From NCBI GenBank assembly GCA_013388555.1, contig JACAFD010000125.1, positions 1-37,318 on the forward strand: a DNA stretch of 37,318 nt, read 5' to 3'. A model generated the notes under the pieces. The model was not told the origin of the DNA. It did no database searches and worked only from the letters and a program-made list of their open reading frames with translations. Position numbers and translations under genes: made by a program. This document shows, one piece after another, positions 16,214 through 23,378 of the stretch. Each line of letters begins with the position of its first letter. Position 1 is the stretch's first letter. This stretch comes from Nitrospirota bacterium (GTDB lineage Bacteria > Nitrospirota > Nitrospiria > Nitrospirales > Nitrospiraceae).

Positions 16214-18514
16214 CTAGACATCCCATGACAGGCTAGCTTGCTTGCTATCGATCGAGTCATACACAGCCCGGTTGGTAGGATCGGTGGATTCGTTCAGTGA
16301 GGTCGCCGTCACGCCCAAGGGCATCAACAACACGAGAGCCGCCTTCAGAAGCAGGTTGTCATAAGCCGAAACATCGTAGCTCCAGGTTCCATCGATCCCC
16401 GCCACGGCCCGCACACGGTCGGAGGGACAGGCCGCATCGGCATCCGTCATGATGTAGTGAACCGTGTCCCCGGCTTGCAGTCGAACGCCCCGAGCCAGCA
16501 GTTCCTGTGCAGCAATCATGGACAAAGTCTGATGGCGATAGGCCTGAGGCTCCTTCGAGAGCGATTTCGTGATAGCCAGTTCCTCAACGGTGGCAAGACC
16601 CTCTAGGAGATGGCGCCGATAGGTACGGATGATCTCCAACGCCTGCGGAATCTGTTCACGTAACTCGGCCAGCGTTCGCCCCTCACTCAGACGATGCAAT
16701 ACCTCCGCCTGAGCCCGCTTGACGAGCAGCGGCGCATCGCTGCGGCGGATTTCGATGCCGCGGATTTTCATAGCGCCATGGTCAAACAGGCCCACAAACT
16801 GATTGGGCACCGGCATGAGCGGATTGACCCGTGACGGAAGAAACCCAATCCACTGGTAGAGTCCTTCCACACCGATCGAAAGCCCCGTCCGCTCGGTGAT
16901 CGTCTGTGCCAGGCTGTCGTAGTCTGTCCTGACCGCGCCTGGTTTGACGAGCCACAGCGAATCCACAATCGCGTGCAACAGACGATAGCCCTGCCGCTCA
17001 GCAACCTCTTTGGCCTGCAATAACAGATCACGGCTGTAGGCGGTCACGGACTCGTGTGCTTCGATCCGGCCGAACCGGGCATTCTTGTAACCCAAATAAC
17101 CGAACGAGACGACGAGTAGCCACTTGAGCGCTGTTTGCCGTTGATTGAACACTACCCTCGCCGCCGGCTGCGTTGCAGCAGCCATGAGCCGTTTGTACCG
17201 CGCGCGCTTGTCGAGCAACGGGGCCAGCGTGCGAGGCACCAATCCCTCGTGATGGCGGCAGGTGTGATGGCCAATCTCCGGGACCCGTGCAGTCGGATCA
17301 TGGCGGCAGCACCGGCAATTGACCGTCTCGGGCGAGATGTTGAAGCGCACCATAATGGAGGGATACATCGACGAGAAATCCAGTTCGCCGACCTGTTCGT
17401 GATAGCCGACGATCGGCGCGAACACCAATCCGCCCTGATCGGTGTGCAGCAACTCGAGCGTGGATTTGAAGGCTTCCGGCTCCTGTTTCCGGTAGGGAAT
17501 CAGCAGGCCGTCGCGACAAGCCGTTTCGAGCTGCATTGAGGTGATCCCCGTCCCTGTCGTCGTGCGGGCCATCTGCTGCAAATCGACCTTCGTAACACGG
17601 GCCTGCTCGATGAGTCCGGCCAGGCCCATTTCCGCCAGCGCAAAGGAATTGTGCCGATCGAGGTGTAACCGTCCCGACAGGGTGCGGGCTCCGGCATGGG
17701 ACAGGATGCGGCCATACGAAAAGTACGAATGGGGTTTCCTCGCGCCGATGGATCGATGGCGATCGCGATTGAGCGCGAGCGGCAGACGCAACTGATTCGC
17801 CATGGTCATGAGACGAGGTAGAAGATAGGAGTCGCCCCAGTCCGTCAAGAGGATGTCCGGGTCCTCTCGCACGAGCAACTGGTTGAGGCGCTGGATCACA
17901 TCAGCATCATCGCCTTCCAACAGACGCTCTTCCCCGTCCATCCGCACCACAAGCGAGCTGCACCCGCCATGATTCGGGTTGGGCGATGGATTGTCCGGCG
18001 ACAGCTCCAAAATCGTGAGCGGAGGGAACCCATAGTCCGTGTCCCAGGGCGACTCCAGCGCCTGAATCGACTGAAGCCGGCCTTCGGCGGTGATGTCAAC
18101 CTCGCAATGGGCGAGAGGAAAGAGCTCCCGGTCGTAAAAGTAGCGCTGCGGCAGCGACACATCGACGTGAAAGAACTGCGCATCGGGGCAGGAACGGATA
18201 AGTTGTTGCGTAAGGGACGAGAACTGCGCGGGAGCATGAACCGAGACTTCCAGCACCGGGATCGGGCGGAGCGCACCGAGTTCGTATCGTTCTACCTCTC
18301 TGGTACCGATACGACAGGAGGCACGGCGGAGTAGCCGGAACACCTGCTCGCGGATGGACGGTGGAGCTGCCAGATAACAGGTCGGGACAAAGGGATCGAC
18401 GGCCCGGATGCGGCGTCCATCCTCGCCGAGGAGCCAGACGACCATGCCCTCTTGCGCCGGGTATACATCAAGAAGCCATCCCTTGAGTCGAGTCGTGGGG
18501 CATGCGGGTTTCAA
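16214..18514 (-). CDS. Divergent family-B DNA polymerase
   Basis: A 766-residue protein with the order of a B-family polymerase. The N-terminal domain (LKGWLLDVYP, 10-19) is followed by a degenerate exonuclease-like region (~165-300) without the usual DxE. Motif A is DFSSMYPSI (379-387). A Cys/His-rich insertion lies at 400-422, motif B is K464-WLLVVSFGYLGYKNARFG, and motif C reads HAIVDS (514-519) in place of YGDTDS. The motif A Asp and the second motif C Asp (D518) remain; the first motif C Asp is replaced by Ile. It starts at TTG right after an in-frame stop and overlaps the preceding small gene by 47 bp. Likely a damage-response or translesion polymerase; activity is uncertain. Confidence 0.88.
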   Translation of the reverse strand: MKPACPTTRLKGWLLDVYPAQEGMVVWLLGEDGRRIRAVDPFVPTCYLAAPPSIREQVFRLLRRASCRIGTREVERYELGALRPIPVLEVSVHAPAQFSSLTQQLIRSCPDAQFFHVDVSLPQRYFYDRELFPLAHCEVDITAEGRLQSIQALESPWDTDYGFPPLTILELSPDNPSPNPNHGGCSSLVVRMDGEERLLEGDDADVIQRLNQLLVREDPDILLTDWGDSYLLPRLMTMANQLRLPLALNRDRHRSIGARKPHSYFSYGRILSHAGARTLSGRLHLDRHNSFALAEMGLAGLIEQARVTKVDLQQMARTTTGTGITSMQLETACRDGLLIPYRKQEPEAFKSTLELLHTDQGGLVFAPIVGYHEQVGELDFSSMYPSIMVRFNISPETVNCRCCRHDPTARVPEIGHHTCRHHEGLVPRTLAPLLDKRARYKRLMAAATQPAARVVFNQRQTALKWLLVVSFGYLGYKNARFGRIEAHESVTAYSRDLLLQAKEVAERQGYRLLHAIVDSLWLVKPGAVRTDYDSLAQTITERTGLSIGVEGLYQWIGFLPSRVNPLMPVPNQFVGLFDHGAMKIRGIEIRRSDAPLLVKRAQAEVLHRLSEGRTLAELREQIPQALEIIRTYRRHLLEGLATVEELAITKSLSKEPQAYRHQTLSMIAAQELLARGVRLQAGDTVHYIMTDADAACPSDRVRAVAGIDGTWSYDVSAYDNLLLKAALVLLMPLGVTATSLNESTDPTNRAVYDSIDSKQASLSWDV

Positions 18515-18758
18515 GAGTCATCACTTTCTGTTGCAATATGACGACGTGTTTCTGTTGTTCAATCAACATTGACAACAACATCACCTCGAACGGGGTCTCA
18601 CGCGCGAGATAGGCGCCGGCCGACGCATGGTGGCGGGCGGCGGCGAACAACACATCGAGCACCTGCTGATCCTCACGCCTCAACGCACGCCGGTAGCGGC
18701 TCCACGAGTCGATTTCCTGCTGGACCAATTGCGTGAATGTGGCAAGCGTGCGCCCCAT
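18468..18758 (-). CDS. Small helical protein of the LexA-RecA-like-PolB cassette
   Basis: A 96-residue protein, almost all alpha-helical (TFTQLVQQEIDSWSRYRRAL, then TPFEVMLLSMLIEQQKHVVI), with no recognised family. It lies between the RecA-like gene and the polymerase gene. It starts 2 bp after the stop of the former and overlaps the start of the latter by 47 bp, so it is surely co-translated with them. An earlier ATG at 18833 has a fair Shine-Dalgarno (GAGG) but would overlap the RecA-like gene by 73 bp, so I prefer 18758. It could be a bridging subunit between the RecA-like protein and the polymerase; this is inference from position. Confidence 0.72.
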   Translation of the reverse strand: MGRTLATFTQLVQQEIDSWSRYRRALRREDQQVLDVLFAAARHHASAGAYLARETPFEVMLLSMLIEQQKHVVILQQKVMTLETRMPHDSTQGMAS

Positions 18759-18760
18759 AT

Positions 18761-19471
18761 TTACAGCCGATTCCAGAGCAGACGCGGAATTATCCAGCGT
18801 CTGGGCTTGGGCCCTCCCTCTTCCTGTAGCCATAACTCATCCTCGGCCTCGCGCAGGTCGATCACCCGGCGCGCCTGCGCACGGAGTGCCGCCATGAATC
18901 GACTACGTCCGCCGGATTCAAGCGGCGCGAGCTGGCTCACGCAGAGCATCTGCACATTCTGCTCAACCAGATGCCGCAGAGCGTCCATCATGGCACGAAA
19001 GAGGCGCATCGCTTCAGGCTCCGGCACCAACTGGTCGTACAACGTGTCGAGCGGCCCAGCGAGAATGACGAATCGCGCATCATAGCTGCGCAACGCCGAC
19101 GGGAGGCAATCCGTAACCAACCGGACCATCTGATGACAGGTGAAGGCCCGCGAGACATGGATCTGTTGCAGCACCTGAGCCGGCGCTACCCGACTTGCCC
19201 GGGCCAGCCGCCCCACCAAAAACGGGTCGAAGACATTGGCGCCGGCCAGATACAACACCGGTTCGCCGGCCAACGCGCGATCGACCGCGGCACAGAGGCC
19301 CAGCCGATAGACGGACGACGGTCCGGACAACAACACTAATCCCTTTGGCCAATCAGTCGACACCGCGCTCCGCCGTAACGCGGCCAACAGATGGCAAGGC
19401 GCATCGATGACCACACCACTATCCTCTGTGCGAAACGGAAACTCCATCGTTTGTTGCTGTACTAGAACCAT
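18761..19471 (-). CDS. RecA-fold (ImuA-like) protein with degenerate ATP-binding motifs
   Basis: A 236-residue protein with the layout of the RecA/RadA core. A Walker-A-like strand and loop reads GLVLLSGPSSVYRLGL (44-59), where GPESSGKT is expected. Then come VLYLAGANVFDPFLVGRLAR (72-91), IHVSRAFTCHQMVRLV (104-119, like the RadA/Rad51 signature) and a Walker-B position FVILAGPLDTLYD with no Asp after the hydrophobic strand. The missing Lys-Thr and Asp suggest it no longer hydrolyses ATP. ImuA of the SOS mutasome is likewise a divergent RecA relative. The ATG at 19471 has a GAGGTG Shine-Dalgarno overlapping the repressor stop codon; a GTG at 19483 overlaps that stop as GTGA. Confidence 0.75.
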   Translation of the reverse strand: MVLVQQQTMEFPFRTEDSGVVIDAPCHLLAALRRSAVSTDWPKGLVLLSGPSSVYRLGLCAAVDRALAGEPVLYLAGANVFDPFLVGRLARASRVAPAQVLQQIHVSRAFTCHQMVRLVTDCLPSALRSYDARFVILAGPLDTLYDQLVPEPEAMRLFRAMMDALRHLVEQNVQMLCVSQLAPLESGGRSRFMAALRAQARRVIDLREAEDELWLQEEGGPKPRRWIIPRLLWNRL

Positions 19472-19479
19472 GGAACACC

Positions 19480-20025
19480 TCACGATTCGTTGAAGTGGCG
19501 TATCACACCCGCAACAATTCCCTGAATGGAAAAGTCGTCGGCTGACGACACGACGATGGGCTTCATCGCTACATTCGCCGGATGCAGTTCGATTCGGCCG
19601 TCCTTGCGGTAATACTTCTTGATCGTCGCTTCATTGTTGATTAAGGCCACCACCGTCTGCCCGTTTCGCGCGACATCCTGCTTTCGGACGACCACGAGAT
19701 CGCCGGGGAAAATGCCGTCGTCCTTCATTGATTCGCCCTTCACCCGCAACGCGAAGGTCTCTCCCCCGCCCAACAGCGGTGGCAGCACCGTGACCAGTTC
19801 GGCCTGCGTGATCGGTTCGATCGGCGCACCGGCCGCCACCATCCCGAGCATCGGAATCTGCGCCAACCCTAACTGGTCCAACGCCATCTCGACCGACAAA
19901 GGCACCTCCCATGTGCCTGCCTCATAGCGACTGATCGTCATCCGGCTCAGTTGCAGCACCTCCGCCAGCTTTGCCTGCGTGTAGCCCAACCGAACCCGTG
20001 CCTGTCTGAACTGTTTAGCCGTCAT
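19480..20025 (-). CDS. LexA/CI-like self-cleaving repressor (XRE HTH plus S24 peptidase)
   Basis: A 181-residue protein. Residues 5-38 form a Cro/CI-type helix-turn-helix (TQAKLAEVLQLSRMTISRYE), unlike the winged helix of E. coli LexA. Residues 58-175 form an S24 peptidase domain with an Ala65-Gly66 cleavage site (GMVAAGAP), a Ser99 nucleophile (VKGESMKDDG) and a general-base Lys136 (ATIKK). All elements for RecA-stimulated autocleavage are present. It heads a tightly overlapping set with the RecA-like, small and polymerase genes, which it presumably represses until DNA damage. No Shine-Dalgarno is seen, and a palindrome covers the initiation region. Confidence 0.88.
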   Translation of the reverse strand: MTAKQFRQARVRLGYTQAKLAEVLQLSRMTISRYEAGTWEVPLSVEMALDQLGLAQIPMLGMVAAGAPIEPITQAELVTVLPPLLGGGETFALRVKGESMKDDGIFPGDLVVVRKQDVARNGQTVVALINNEATIKKYYRKDGRIELHPANVAMKPIVVSSADDFSIQGIVAGVIRHFNES

Positions 20026-20042
20026 GTCACAAAATGTTACAT
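20024..20042 (-). promoter_or_regulatory. Candidate operator palindrome over the repressor start codon
   Basis: ATGTCACAAAATGTTACAT is a near-perfect 19-bp palindrome: half-sites ATGTCAC and GTTACAT match at 6 of 7 positions around a 5-bp centre. It covers the first base pairs of the repressor start codon and the place where a ribosome site would be. It is the natural candidate for autoregulation of the cassette. Binding is inferred, not shown. Confidence 0.6.
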
Positions 20043-20104
20043 GCCGAAGTAAGGACTGTCAAGTGGGGGCAACGAGTTTATAAGGAGGCGCGGCTAGATG
20101 AGCG

Positions 20105-20194
20105 GCGCAAGGCCTGGAAAAACCGGAGGCGTATTCGCTGGAATACGTTAAGGATTTTTTCTGGCCGAGAACGACGCAGGTGGTTGCGCATCCT
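20105..20194. repeat. Family-A repeat, diverged copy
   Basis: This contains the inner hairpin GTATTC-GCTG-GAATAC (20131-20146) followed by GTTAAGGATTT and CCGAGAACGACGCAGG, as in the copies at 4561 and 7575. The terminal repeats are degraded to GCGCATCCT on the right. It lies between the repressor promoter and the DUF2203 gene. Confidence 0.65.
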
Positions 20195-20286
20195 TTGCCG
20201 CAGTAGAGCGGTCAATGTCGGACAAGCTCCTAAGTTGCAGCGCAAAAGTGGGGTGTGTTAAATGAGGAGCTTCGCGGAGGCACAGC

Positions 20287-20706
20287 ATGGCGCACGACGA
20301 TGAACAGGGACAGCACGAGCGAATATTTACATTAGCTGAGGCCAATCGCCTCATTCCCGAACTCAATTCCAAACTGCTATCGATTCAACGTGCCAAAACC
20401 ATCCTGTCACGCACGAAAGAAGATACAGAGAAAGCCAGCGCCCAGGCTGAATATGGCGGAGGCAGTACCGTTGGACACCTTTATATCTCGGCCCTTCAAC
20501 AAGTCAGTGCGAATCTTCAGGCGATTCAAGAACTTGGCATCCTGGTCAAGGACCTGGATCTCGGCCTCTGTGATTTTCCCCATCTGCTCGACGGACGAGT
20601 GGTCTATCTCTGCTGGAAGTTCGGAGAACAAGAGGTTCTCTGGTGGCATGAAACGACCGCTGGCTATAAAGACCGCTGCCCAATAGACAGCTTGGGACGT
20701 CCATGA
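20287..20706 (+). CDS. DUF2203-family protein
   Basis: A 139-residue protein. It matches the DUF2203 pattern: an N-terminal FTLAEANRLIPEL helix, a central helical hairpin, and the conserved C-terminal LGLCDFPHLLDGRVVYLCWK followed by GEQEVLWWHETTAGY. The function of this family is not established. It is cytoplasmic with no signal peptide. A GGAGG Shine-Dalgarno lies 6 bp before the ATG. It overlaps the next gene by 4 bp (ATGA), so the two form a small operon. DUF2203 genes are found in many unrelated bacteria, so context does not reveal the role. Confidence 0.85.
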   Translation: MAHDDEQGQHERIFTLAEANRLIPELNSKLLSIQRAKTILSRTKEDTEKASAQAEYGGGSTVGHLYISALQQVSANLQAIQELGILVKDLDLGLCDFPHLLDGRVVYLCWKFGEQEVLWWHETTAGYKDRCPIDSLGRP

Positions 20707-20981
20707 AGTTTGTCATCCTCGGATTTGATGGCCCCGATGGAGAGGCCAAGAGAAAACTCTATCGCCCGGCGCATCTCGCCAAAATGGAACCTCTCGATGC
20801 GCAAGGCCTGGTTGTGCTCGCCGGTCCGCTCACGGATAAGACGGGAAGTCTGATCGTCATCGAAGCAGACTCGCTGGAAGATGCGCAACGGTTTGCTCGC
20901 GAAGACCCCTATACAATCCATGGTGTATTTGAACGGGTCGAGGTCCATCCGTTTACTCAGGTCTTCCCGAAAGAACGGTAA
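20703..20981 (+). CDS. YciI-family protein
   Basis: A 92-residue protein of the YciI/dimeric alpha-beta-barrel type: it opens with a beta strand (MKFVILGFDG), has RPAHLAKMEPLDAQG with the conserved His, then VLAGPLTDKTGSLIVIEADS and a C-terminal DPYTIHGVFERVEVHPF. YciI-like proteins are small putative enzymes or stress proteins; the substrate is unknown. Its start overlaps the DUF2203 stop as ATGA, giving translational coupling. No terminator is evident afterwards. Confidence 0.85.
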   Translation: MKFVILGFDGPDGEAKRKLYRPAHLAKMEPLDAQGLVVLAGPLTDKTGSLIVIEADSLEDAQRFAREDPYTIHGVFERVEVHPFTQVFPKER

Positions 20982-21071
20982 CCGAAGCCCTCCTACCCCC
21001 GTCAGCCTTTATTCCTTTCGCCTGTTTTAGTTGCATTGCCCCTCCAGCTATCGAGCGGTATAGTTATCTGA

Positions 21072-22337
21072 ATGAAACTGTACCGAACATTGATCTATCT
21101 CTCCCTTATCGTGCTCCTTCTAGGAGGAGCCCCGGCGTTCGGCGCTTCTACGAAAACTGTCATCGCCGACGCCGAATATGTGATGGCCGATGGCGACACC
21201 TTAGCCATCGCAGAAGAAAAAGTCCTCCAACGAGCCCAACGCAGAGCAGTGGAAGAAGCCGGCATGTATCTGGAATCTATATTCCATGATGTAGAGAAAG
21301 AGTCCGGTGGGAGAAGCACACAAACCAGTTCTCTGGAAATCAGAACCATTGCCGCTGCTGTCACGGAAACAGAAATTCTCGAAACCAGGCGCTCCTTCAA
21401 CCTGGACCGTCCCGTCTTCTTCATGCGCATTCGTGCCACCGTCAATATGACCAGTCTGGCGGAGGCAATACGCCGGCTTCAGTCCGACCAGAAACTTGCG
21501 CAGCACTTTCGCCAACTCCAGCAGGAAAACCACCAATTGCGCTCACAGCTGCAAGAGCTTCAACGACAGCCGAGCGGCGTCCGGATGCTGGCAATTGATC
21601 CGACCGGGAAATCCACCTCGCACCAACGGGCACGCGCAATGCTCGAAACTGCGCTTCATACCTCGAATCTATGGGACAAGATCCAGCTCAGCACCGATGC
21701 CGCCACTCTCGACGATCGCTACGTCGATCCACTGATTGTGCGAGGCCAAACCTATCTTCGGCTGGCTTCACTTGCCTTTTCCCAACAAACTCAACCGGCG
21801 CAATACACGAACTATCTGGACAAAGCCGGGATAGACTTCGATCTCGCCCTCAGACTCGACGACAAGAATATATGGGCATGGGTGGGAAAAGGAGATGTAC
21901 TCAGGTGGCTAAAACAATGGGACGAAGCTGCCGCAGCTTACGAGCAAGTTCTTGAGCTTGATCCGTTTGCTGATATCGCTCGCTTACGCCTCATCGACCT
22001 ATACACGACACAAGCTCGCCGCCAGGCCGGCGCCAAATCTTGGCATCAAGCGTTGGCAACACTGAAGAAACTCCTCAAGGCTGAAACACCGGAAAGCTGG
22101 ATCCCCTATCAAAAAGCAGCCTATGCACTGCGGAGTGAAATCTATCTCAAGCTGAATCAGCCGGAAGAGGCGATTGAAGATCTGTCCACTGTTATTCGCG
22201 CCGACCCCACCAATCTTGCCGCTCTCGTGACTAGAGCAAAGCTGTATCAAGAACGTTCACAGGGTCGGCTTGCCAAGGATGATCTTGAGCGAGCCTGTGT
22301 CCTCGGATCCAATTCAGCCTGTGAGCAATTGCCATAA
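21072..22337 (+). CDS. Exported TPR protein with an LPP20-like N-terminal module
   Basis: A 421-residue protein. A signal peptide (MKLYRTLIYLSLIVLLLGGA, cleavage near FGA) is followed by the same LPP20-like module as the protein at 11993 (VIADAEYVMADGDTLAIAEE, RRAVEEAGMYLES). A short coiled coil (QQENHQLRSQLQELQRQ) follows. The C-terminal half holds about four tetratricopeptide repeats (AWVGKGDVLRWLKQWDEAAA, LRSEIYLKLNQPEEAIEDLS, ALVTRAKLYQERSQGRLAKD). It is probably periplasmic and a protein-interaction factor. The start has no good Shine-Dalgarno. It lies upstream of the oxidoreductase promoter region but seems unrelated in function. Confidence 0.78.
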   Translation: MKLYRTLIYLSLIVLLLGGAPAFGASTKTVIADAEYVMADGDTLAIAEEKVLQRAQRRAVEEAGMYLESIFHDVEKESGGRSTQTSSLEIRTIAAAVTETEILETRRSFNLDRPVFFMRIRATVNMTSLAEAIRRLQSDQKLAQHFRQLQQENHQLRSQLQELQRQPSGVRMLAIDPTGKSTSHQRARAMLETALHTSNLWDKIQLSTDAATLDDRYVDPLIVRGQTYLRLASLAFSQQTQPAQYTNYLDKAGIDFDLALRLDDKNIWAWVGKGDVLRWLKQWDEAAAAYEQVLELDPFADIARLRLIDLYTTQARRQAGAKSWHQALATLKKLLKAETPESWIPYQKAAYALRSEIYLKLNQPEEAIEDLSTVIRADPTNLAALVTRAKLYQERSQGRLAKDDLERACVLGSNSACEQLP

Positions 22338-22693
22338 CTTCGCGTAATGTATCCATATTACTACAACGCTTCAAATACGAATCACCCATCCTCCAGCCAG
22401 CCTTATAGTGATCTGACGCCCTCCCGACTAGGTTTGACAGACTGGACAGGCCGACCCTATAATGCTCACTCTTAAAATGGGAACACAAGACGGGCGCTAA
22501 TAGCTGCCTATGGACAAGGCCCTCATCTTAGGACAAAGGGCCTAACCCTCCTTCGCTCTATAGCCCCAAATTTCCTAGGAGTGGGCCTTCTGCCAAGTTG
22601 CAGGGGACACAGAAAAAGCTTAGAGTGAACATAGTTGAGTACATTGAAACATTTGCATTTCTCGTTCGTTAACCCCTTGCCGGAGAATAATCT
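22338..22693 (+). other. Intergenic region and long leader of the oxidoreductase operon
   Basis: A 356-bp gap with one strong promoter (22434-22463) and then ~220 bp of leader to the first subunit gene. I found no good hairpin-plus-T-run attenuator, no repeat copy and no credible small gene here. The leader could hold a regulatory element that cannot be named from sequence alone. Confidence 0.5.
22434..22463 (+). promoter_or_regulatory. Consensus sigma-70 promoter of the 2-oxoacid:ferredoxin oxidoreductase operon
   Basis: TTGACA at 22434-22439 and TATAAT at 22458-22463 are both perfect consensus hexamers, separated by 18 bp. Transcription would start near 22470. It is the only promoter this good that I saw in the window, fitting high expression of a central carbon-fixation enzyme. 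Confidence 0.85.
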
Positions 22694-23332
22694 GTGATGA
22701 GTCAGTATCGTGTGCTTCCAGGCCCAGAACATTTTCTTCCTCCATCGGCAGCAAGTATGGGCATTTATTTGCCAAATCCTGGGGAAGCTCACATCAACGG
22801 TGTCATCGTCCCAGAAGAAAAGGCCTATGAGGAAGCGGCGAAGCAATTTCTCATGGCCAAGGTGCCAACCCTCTTCCCAGGTCCCTTAGTTCTATGGGAC
22901 TGGAACGAGAAAGCGGCTAAGAAAGCCACCGCCATCCGCCACCTGTACAACACGCTCAAGGAATGTGTACAACCAGGGCAAACGCCCATGCTGATCCCGA
23001 TGCCGGACTACCGTCCCAAATATCCCAAGATCAATCCTGAAGTCGAGATCAATCCCAACCACCCGAATCTGACCATCTGGCACAATAAAATCGATTGCTG
23101 CATGTTCATCGGGGTCCACTGCCACCAAGCGAATTTGTCGCTCAAAATTATTCGGGGCGGCACGTCTTGCTACACGATTGCCATGTGCGCTCAAGCAGGC
23201 CATGAAGATGCCATGCTATCGTTCCGCGACGCATCGGTCGAAAAGATTATGAAACTGGCCGAGTGGGTGAGAAAATTGAAAGGGACAGTCCAACCACGGC
23301 TGACGTCAGCCAAGAGCGGAGCCTCAAATTAA
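22694..23332 (+). CDS. Accessory subunit of five-subunit 2-oxoacid:ferredoxin oxidoreductase (ForE-like)
   Basis: A 212-residue protein, first gene of the oxidoreductase set. It has no classical enzyme motif, but has Cys/His-rich conserved-looking stretches (KIDCCMFIGVHCHQANLSLK, GGTSCYTIAMCAQAGHED). Length and position match the fifth, poorly understood subunit found with For-type enzymes in Hydrogenobacter and Nitrospira-like bacteria. In that system the five-subunit enzyme has 2-oxoglutarate or pyruvate as substrate. It starts at GTG 22694 or ATG 22697, with CGGAGA upstream. Its assignment rests on context; the biochemical role is not established. Confidence 0.7.
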   Translation: MMSQYRVLPGPEHFLPPSAASMGIYLPNPGEAHINGVIVPEEKAYEEAAKQFLMAKVPTLFPGPLVLWDWNEKAAKKATAIRHLYNTLKECVQPGQTPMLIPMPDYRPKYPKINPEVEINPNHPNLTIWHNKIDCCMFIGVHCHQANLSLKIIRGGTSCYTIAMCAQAGHEDAMLSFRDASVEKIMKLAEWVRKLKGTVQPRLTSAKSGASN

Positions 23333-23378
23333 AGCCAAGTCGTTTGAGGCTTTGAAGACAGTGAAAGGAGCGTGACCC

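Noticed and set aside
18759-18833. Earlier ATG for the small gene of the polymerase cassette
   Set aside because: It would overlap the RecA-like gene by 73 bp; the later ATG gives a tidy 2-bp gap. The GAGG upstream keeps some doubt.
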